DNA of 46,400 nucleotides from Candidatus Hydrogenedens sp. (lineage in GTDB: Bacteria > Hydrogenedentota > Hydrogenedentia > Hydrogenedentales > CAITNO01): positions 1-46,400 of the forward strand of contig JAAYJV010000059.1 in the NCBI GenBank assembly GCA_012522755.1. Direction: 5' to 3'. Shown piece by piece: positions 42,613-46,400 of the stretch (position 1 is its first letter; every line of letters starts with the position of its first letter). A program made the translations under genes and the position numbers. Under the pieces are notes generated by a model. The model made no database searches. It saw only the letters and a list, made by a program, of their open reading frames with translations, and was not told where the DNA came from.

Positions 42613-43627
42613 CATGAGTCTCCGTTTTTCTGAGATCAAAGCGCAAGGTAGCAAACAGCGCCGGATGATCCGAGGCATCCTGTTGCGGATCACCGTAAGA
42701 GTTGTAATCCATGATCCACTCACCGACACTCACTTCACCCGGTCCGGCCACCAGAATATGCTCTATGGCCTGATCATAGGCGGTGAAGCTTTCCCGTTCC
42801 GTATTTCTCTCGCCAGCCGTATAAAGCTGCATTTCCAGCGCCGGAGCCAGATCAGCAGCATTCGTGAAAACCTTCACCCCTTCCGTCCCGCTCAAGAGCT
42901 TTTCATAACGTTCCGCCCGGAGATCCGTATTGAAATCGCCTGTGAAAACAATGGGCAGTCGTTCCCCATGCTTCGCGAAATTGTCATACATGATGGGCGC
43001 TGTCGTATCTTTATTGAGCGAATTGTTGTCGAAATGAGAATTCATGAAAAGAAAGGTGAAGCCATTGCTTTTATCACGGAGACAGGCCCAACAGGCATAA
43101 CGGGGCATGCTCAGGCGCAACCACCCGAAGCCGAAGGGCAGGTTGTGTTTGGGGTTCAACCAGAACTGACCGGAGTCGAGCAGTTCAAAGCGTTCCTTCT
43201 TGAAAAAGAGTGCTGAGTCCGCATAGGTCCAGGGCCCGAAAGTGAAGGTGACCGTCTCATATTCTTCCGTATCGGCCAGAAGCTCTTCTATATCTTTCCA
43301 ACCGCCCAGCTCCTGGGACCCGAAAAGATCCGGATCATAATAGGCAATGAGCCGCCGCAGATAAGGCAGTCTTTCTTCCCAGGGCTGTTCCGGTTCACAG
43401 ATGCGACAGAGAATGTTGTAGCAGAGGACACGCAATTCACCGCTGGAACACTCTTCCTCACCGAAACAGTTTCGGGCCGGTTCATACCCTGAAGAATCAA
43501 AATAAGGGTCACGAATGGAATTGGTGAGCAATCCCAGCGTGTACTGGATCCCGTTATAATTCACATAGAAAAAGAGCAGTAAACAAATCAGCGTTATACG
43601 TATCAGATAACGCAGCACTTTACGCAT
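42599..43627 (-). CDS. Membrane-anchored endonuclease/exonuclease/phosphatase family protein
   Basis: 342 residues from ATG 43627 (GGGAG 10 nt upstream), which places an N-terminal helix (IRITLICLLLFFYV) at residues 8-21. EEP motifs follow: VLCYNILCR, DLFGSQELGG, LFMNSHFDNNS, IVFTGDFNTD, YDQAIEHILV and DASDHPALFATL. All catalytic elements (N, E, H, D-N and D-H) are present. Soluble bacterial EEP proteins include sphingomyelinases, nucleases and phosphodiesterases; the substrate is not deducible. First gene of the operon and overlapping the DUF4091 gene. Confidence 0.87.
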   Translation of the reverse strand: MRKVLRYLIRITLICLLLFFYVNYNGIQYTLGLLTNSIRDPYFDSSGYEPARNCFGEEECSSGELRVLCYNILCRICEPEQPWEERLPYLRRLIAYYDPDLFGSQELGGWKDIEELLADTEEYETVTFTFGPWTYADSALFFKKERFELLDSGQFWLNPKHNLPFGFGWLRLSMPRYACWACLRDKSNGFTFLFMNSHFDNNSLNKDTTAPIMYDNFAKHGERLPIVFTGDFNTDLRAERYEKLLSGTEGVKVFTNAADLAPALEMQLYTAGERNTERESFTAYDQAIEHILVAGPGEVSVGEWIMDYNSYGDPQQDASDHPALFATLRFDLRKTETHDDED

Positions 43628-43820
43628 GATAAAAGATCTCCCTGTTTTATTTTTCGTGGCAATGGCTGAAGCATGACCCGACACTCACTGCATACTACCA
43701 CCCTCCCCGCTTCCATTTAAACTATATCGCCCCCTGATTTTTATGCTACCATGGGTTTTTGATGCAGACCAGGGATCTGGAAGCATTTACAGTCCCCGGC
43801 AACGATAAGGAACATCTGTC

Positions 43821-44690
43821 ATGAAAAGAAGAACATTTCTGGAACTCACCGGTGCCGCACTGGCCGCAACAGCCTTTCCGGCAAAGGCACAAGATACCTG
43901 TGTTTCACTGAATACAATCGCCTATAATGTGCTCGCCTTCCGAGGCTTTCCCCGTACTGACGATAACAGGCATACCATAGGCGCCGCTCACAGCCGTCTT
44001 CCCGAAATCACGGCTGAAGCACTCAGAGTATTCAAGCCCGACCTCATCACCTTCAAAGAAGGTCCCTATGAAAAGAAAGTAAAACGTTTCGCTGATGCGC
44101 TGGGCATGAACTACGCCTTCTTCCCCGGAGGCTGGAAAGGCGACTACACCTATCCTGGCGGCTTTCCCGGAGCCGTCATCACACGCTATGAAATACTGTT
44201 CAGCGAGAACAGACCCACAGCGGGAGAGCCCCATCCCGACACTCTCTATACCCGCCATCTCGGCCGTGCGGTGTTGTCCACGCCCTTCGGGAAACTCCAT
44301 GTCATCACCACCCATTTCCACGCACACAAGGAAGAGGTGCGCATTGAAGAAGCCAAAAAGATCATTGAGCTCATCGACACGCTGCGCGATTCCGCACCCG
44401 TCCTGCTCCAGGGCGATCTGAACCATCGTCCCGAAGGGCCCGAATATAAACTGTGGGTCGATGCGGGTCTCGTCGATATCGGCCTGAAAATGGGCATAGG
44501 CGAGGAACCCACTTGCCCCACCACAGGCGGCCGTGCTCGAATCGACTATATCTGGGCGACTCCCGATCTGGCCGAAAAAGCCACTGGAGCCGCCGTCCTG
44601 AACAAACCGCCCTTCGTTCCTGACCCTGAAGACAAAACTTCTTTCGCTCTCAGTGATCATATGCCCGTTATGGCAAGCTTTTCAGGTTGA
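43821..44690 (+). CDS. Tat-exported endonuclease/exonuclease/phosphatase family protein
   Basis: 289 residues. The N-terminus MKRRTFLELTGAALAATAFPAKA has a twin-arginine motif (RRTFLEL) and an A-x-A cleavage site, so it should be exported folded. EEP motifs: LNTIAYNVLAFRG, DLITFKEG, VITTHFHAHKEE, LLQGDLNHRPEG, ARIDYIWATP and FALSDHMPVMASF. The usual Q/E-E motif is FKEG and the usual DFN is DLN. It is divergent from the EEP-led operon and followed 29 bp later by a TolB-like propeller gene. Substrate unknown. Confidence 0.87.
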   Translation: MKRRTFLELTGAALAATAFPAKAQDTCVSLNTIAYNVLAFRGFPRTDDNRHTIGAAHSRLPEITAEALRVFKPDLITFKEGPYEKKVKRFADALGMNYAFFPGGWKGDYTYPGGFPGAVITRYEILFSENRPTAGEPHPDTLYTRHLGRAVLSTPFGKLHVITTHFHAHKEEVRIEEAKKIIELIDTLRDSAPVLLQGDLNHRPEGPEYKLWVDAGLVDIGLKMGIGEEPTCPTTGGRARIDYIWATPDLAEKATGAAVLNKPPFVPDPEDKTSFALSDHMPVMASFSG

Positions 44691-44719
44691 TTCTTCTACC
44701 ATCGGAAAGGAAGTTTTTC

Positions 44720-45958
44720 ATGCGCTTTCAAACAAGCACAGTCCTCATTCTTTTTATCGCTTTGAGTCTGTCAGTCTCCGCCACGGCCGATACGAGCCTC
44801 TGCGAGGCGGAAGTCCCCTTCATGGCCCTGACGGAAGGACCTATGGCCCACTGGTTCGCTTATTACGATAAATTCCAGTTCGATCCCTCGGATCGTTATG
44901 TGCTCGCCATGGAAGTGGGCTTTGAAGACCGTGCGCCCCGGGCCGATGATGCCATTGTTCTCGGTATGATCGATCTTCAGGATGGGAATAAATGGATTCC
45001 CTTTGCAGAAACGACCGCCTGGTGCTGGCAACAGGGTGCCATGCTTCAATGGCTGCCCGGCTCCTCCGAAGAAGTGATCTATAATATCCGCACAGAATCA
45101 GACTATGCCTCCGTGATCCACAATGTATTCACGGGAGAAAAACGTCAGCTTCCCCGGCCCGTATATGCCGTGAATCCCGACGGAAAATCCGCTGTAGGGC
45201 TCAATTTCACCCGTCTGGGCGATACACGGCCCGGCTACGGATATAACGGCTTTGAAGATCCTCTTCATGAAGAACTGCATCCCGACTCGGAAGGCATTTA
45301 TCATCTGGATCTGACTACAGGTGAATCCAGGACCATCATCAACTTGAATCAGATCGCGCTGGGCTATGGCAACGAAACAACAGCCCTCGGAAAACACTGG
45401 TTCAATCATCTCTTGTACAACACCGACGGCAGCCGCTTCATCTTCCTTCATCGCTGGCACAAGGAAAACAGGAAAGGCCGCTTTACCCAGGGCTTCACAG
45501 CTGCACCCGATGGCAGCGATATCTTCTGCTTCAACGACAACGGCATGGTCTCTCATTTCATCTGGCGTGATGAAAAAGAGATTCTCGCCTGGTCAACGGA
45601 AAAAGAGACGGGCAATAAATTCCACCGTTACTTCGATCAAAGCGATCGTGTCGAGGTGGTGGCCCCGGAGGTGCTCATTCAGGACGGGCACTGCACCTGG
45701 TCGCCCTGCGGAAACTGGATTCTTACGGACACTTATCCCGACAAGGAAAGAAAACAGACGCTGCTGCTCTACCGACCTGCCGACGGGAAGCGCGTTGACC
45801 TCGGGCGTTTTTTCCAGGAGCGGGCGACGGAAGAACAATTGCGCTGTGATTTGCATCCCAGCTGGAACAGGGCTGGCACACAGATTTGCATCGATTCGTT
45901 GTGCTCCGGCCAGAGACAGGTGTATTTGCTGGATGTGGGTGCGGTAATTAGGAACTAG
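44720..45958 (+). CDS. Secreted TolB-like beta-propeller protein
   Basis: 412 residues from ATG 44720 (AAGGAAG upstream); signal peptide to about residue 22 (ends ATA). Propeller blades are visible as FDPSDRYVLAMEVGF, GAMLQWLPGSSEEVIYN, YNTDGSRFIFLHRW, CTWSPCGNWILTDTYPD and HPSWNRAGTQICIDS. Such proteins are often annotated as oligogalacturonate-lyase-like or TolB-like; the lyase residues cannot be confirmed here. Co-directional with the Tat-exported EEP gene, probably one transcript. Confidence 0.82.
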   Translation: MRFQTSTVLILFIALSLSVSATADTSLCEAEVPFMALTEGPMAHWFAYYDKFQFDPSDRYVLAMEVGFEDRAPRADDAIVLGMIDLQDGNKWIPFAETTAWCWQQGAMLQWLPGSSEEVIYNIRTESDYASVIHNVFTGEKRQLPRPVYAVNPDGKSAVGLNFTRLGDTRPGYGYNGFEDPLHEELHPDSEGIYHLDLTTGESRTIINLNQIALGYGNETTALGKHWFNHLLYNTDGSRFIFLHRWHKENRKGRFTQGFTAAPDGSDIFCFNDNGMVSHFIWRDEKEILAWSTEKETGNKFHRYFDQSDRVEVVAPEVLIQDGHCTWSPCGNWILTDTYPDKERKQTLLLYRPADGKRVDLGRFFQERATEEQLRCDLHPSWNRAGTQICIDSLCSGQRQVYLLDVGAVIRN

Positions 45959-45966
45959 GGATTTTT

Positions 45967-46070
45967 TAACCACAGAGGCACAGAGAAAAATTTCCACCAG
46001 GTCGCAGCTCGAGCACGAAGGTTCACGAAGAAGAGCTTTTTTTACCACAGAGACACAGAGGAAGAAGAGG
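45967..46070. repeat. Dispersed 'accacagag-cacagag' repeat copies
   Basis: Two related pieces, accacagaggcacagag (from 45970) and accacagagacacagagg (from 46045), resemble the remnants at 16012-16115. Such repeats are common intergenic fillers in environmental bacterial genomes. No coding capacity. Confidence 0.55.
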
Positions 46071-46133
46071 GAGAAGAGAAAGAAGAAAGGGACGAGGAAT
46101 GAGGGGCTAAGGACGAGAAGCGAGGGCACGTAG

Positions 46134-46153
46134 GGGCACGGCATGCCGTGCCC
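46134..46153. repeat. 20-bp perfect palindrome (REP-like)
   Basis: gggcacggcatgccgtgccc reads the same on both strands. It sits just upstream of the 89-bp tandem repeat and could form a cruciform or hairpin. Confidence 0.75.
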
Positions 46154-46169
46154 AGTCTGTCCACTCTGG

Positions 46170-46400
46170 CCATTCTGTGCCACCCGGGCGAAAGATTTTT
46201 CGCCCCTACCTGTGTTTAGTCGTAGCCCTTCCCGACACGTCCATTCTGTCCACTTGGTCCAACCCGTGCCACCCGGGCGAAAGATTTTTCGCCCCTACCT
46301 GTGTTTAGTCGTAGCCCTTCCCGACACGTCCATTCTGTCCACTTGGTCCAACCCGTGCCACCCGGGCGAAAGATTTTTCGCCCCTACCAGTGTTTAGTCG
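46170..46400. repeat. 89-bp tandem repeat with internal hairpin, running off the window
   Basis: The marker cacccgggcg recurs at 46181, 46270 and 46359, a strict 89-bp period, with the later units almost identical. Each unit holds GGGCGAAA and TTTCGCCC separated by 4 nt, an 8-bp stem hairpin. The array continues past 46400. The open frame across it is a by-product of the repeat. Confidence 0.88.

Noticed and set aside
43905-44660. 251-residue minus-strand frame
   Set aside because: Antisense of the Tat-exported EEP gene.
46143-46397. 84-residue plus-strand frame
   Set aside because: Lies in the 89-bp repeat and its sequence simply repeats with it.

Overview
The window looks like a Gram-negative, environmental bacterium with a large secreted proteome. 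Signs of this are NodT-type outer-membrane lipoproteins, an RlpA-like protein, a HlyD adaptor, many signal peptides, and acidic EGE-type linkers joined to choice-of-anchor and DUF11 modules. Such EGE linkers, with DUF4091 proteins, TolB-like propellers and CBM9-tailed phosphatases, recall candidate phyla such as Hydrogenedentes/Sumerlaeota or the PVC group. That placement is an inference from style, not from a marker gene. No rRNA, tRNA, CRISPR array or complete transposon was recognised.

Region 1 (1-13.8 kb, minus strand) is one uninterrupted reading frame that starts at 13730 and leaves the window at position 1, so at least 4576 codons. In order it encodes a signal peptide, a lysyl-endopeptidase-like S1 protease, two tandem copies of a PPC-like / MAM-like / prodomain / subtilisin (S8) block, a long EGEPVV linker, a beta-helix, an EEPVEG linker, an InlB-like repeat, a second beta-helix, eight DUF11-type repeats of 109-110 residues, an EGEAVI linker, an Ig/HYR-like domain and a further EGEAVI linker. 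A good sigma70-type promoter lies just upstream. This is the most unusual object in the window.

Region 2 (13.8-23.6 kb) holds mixed small operons. They are a small 'YLDP' membrane protein with a NoeA-like methyltransferase, a repeat-rich spacer with a 28-bp inverted repeat, a secreted metallophosphatase with a CBM9-like tail, a translationally coupled lipoprotein / PIG-L deacetylase / SIMPL-like operon, a PQQ-type beta-propeller, and a beta-CASP metallo-beta-lactamase RNase.

Region 3 (23.8-32.4 kb) carries a GT39-like membrane glycosyltransferase, an RlpA-like protein, and a five-gene exporter operon. The operon order is TetR regulator, HlyD adaptor, DevC/MacB-like permease, ABC ATPase, NodT outer-membrane factor. 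It forms a complete envelope-spanning pump with its own regulator.

Region 4 (32.4-46.4 kb) starts with a secreted GH38-like alpha-mannosidase under its own promoter and terminator. A five-gene minus-strand operon follows (transcribed 43.6 to 35.9 kb): a phosphodiesterase of the endonuclease/exonuclease/phosphatase (EEP) family, a DUF4091 glycosidase-like protein, a membrane protein with a Cwh43-type EEP domain, a neutral-ceramidase-family protein and a DUF998-like membrane protein. Divergent from it are a Tat-exported EEP protein and a TolB-like propeller. The Cwh43-like plus ceramidase pairing suggests lipid-anchor or sphingolipid-like chemistry at the envelope. The window ends in an 89-bp tandem repeat with a hairpin.
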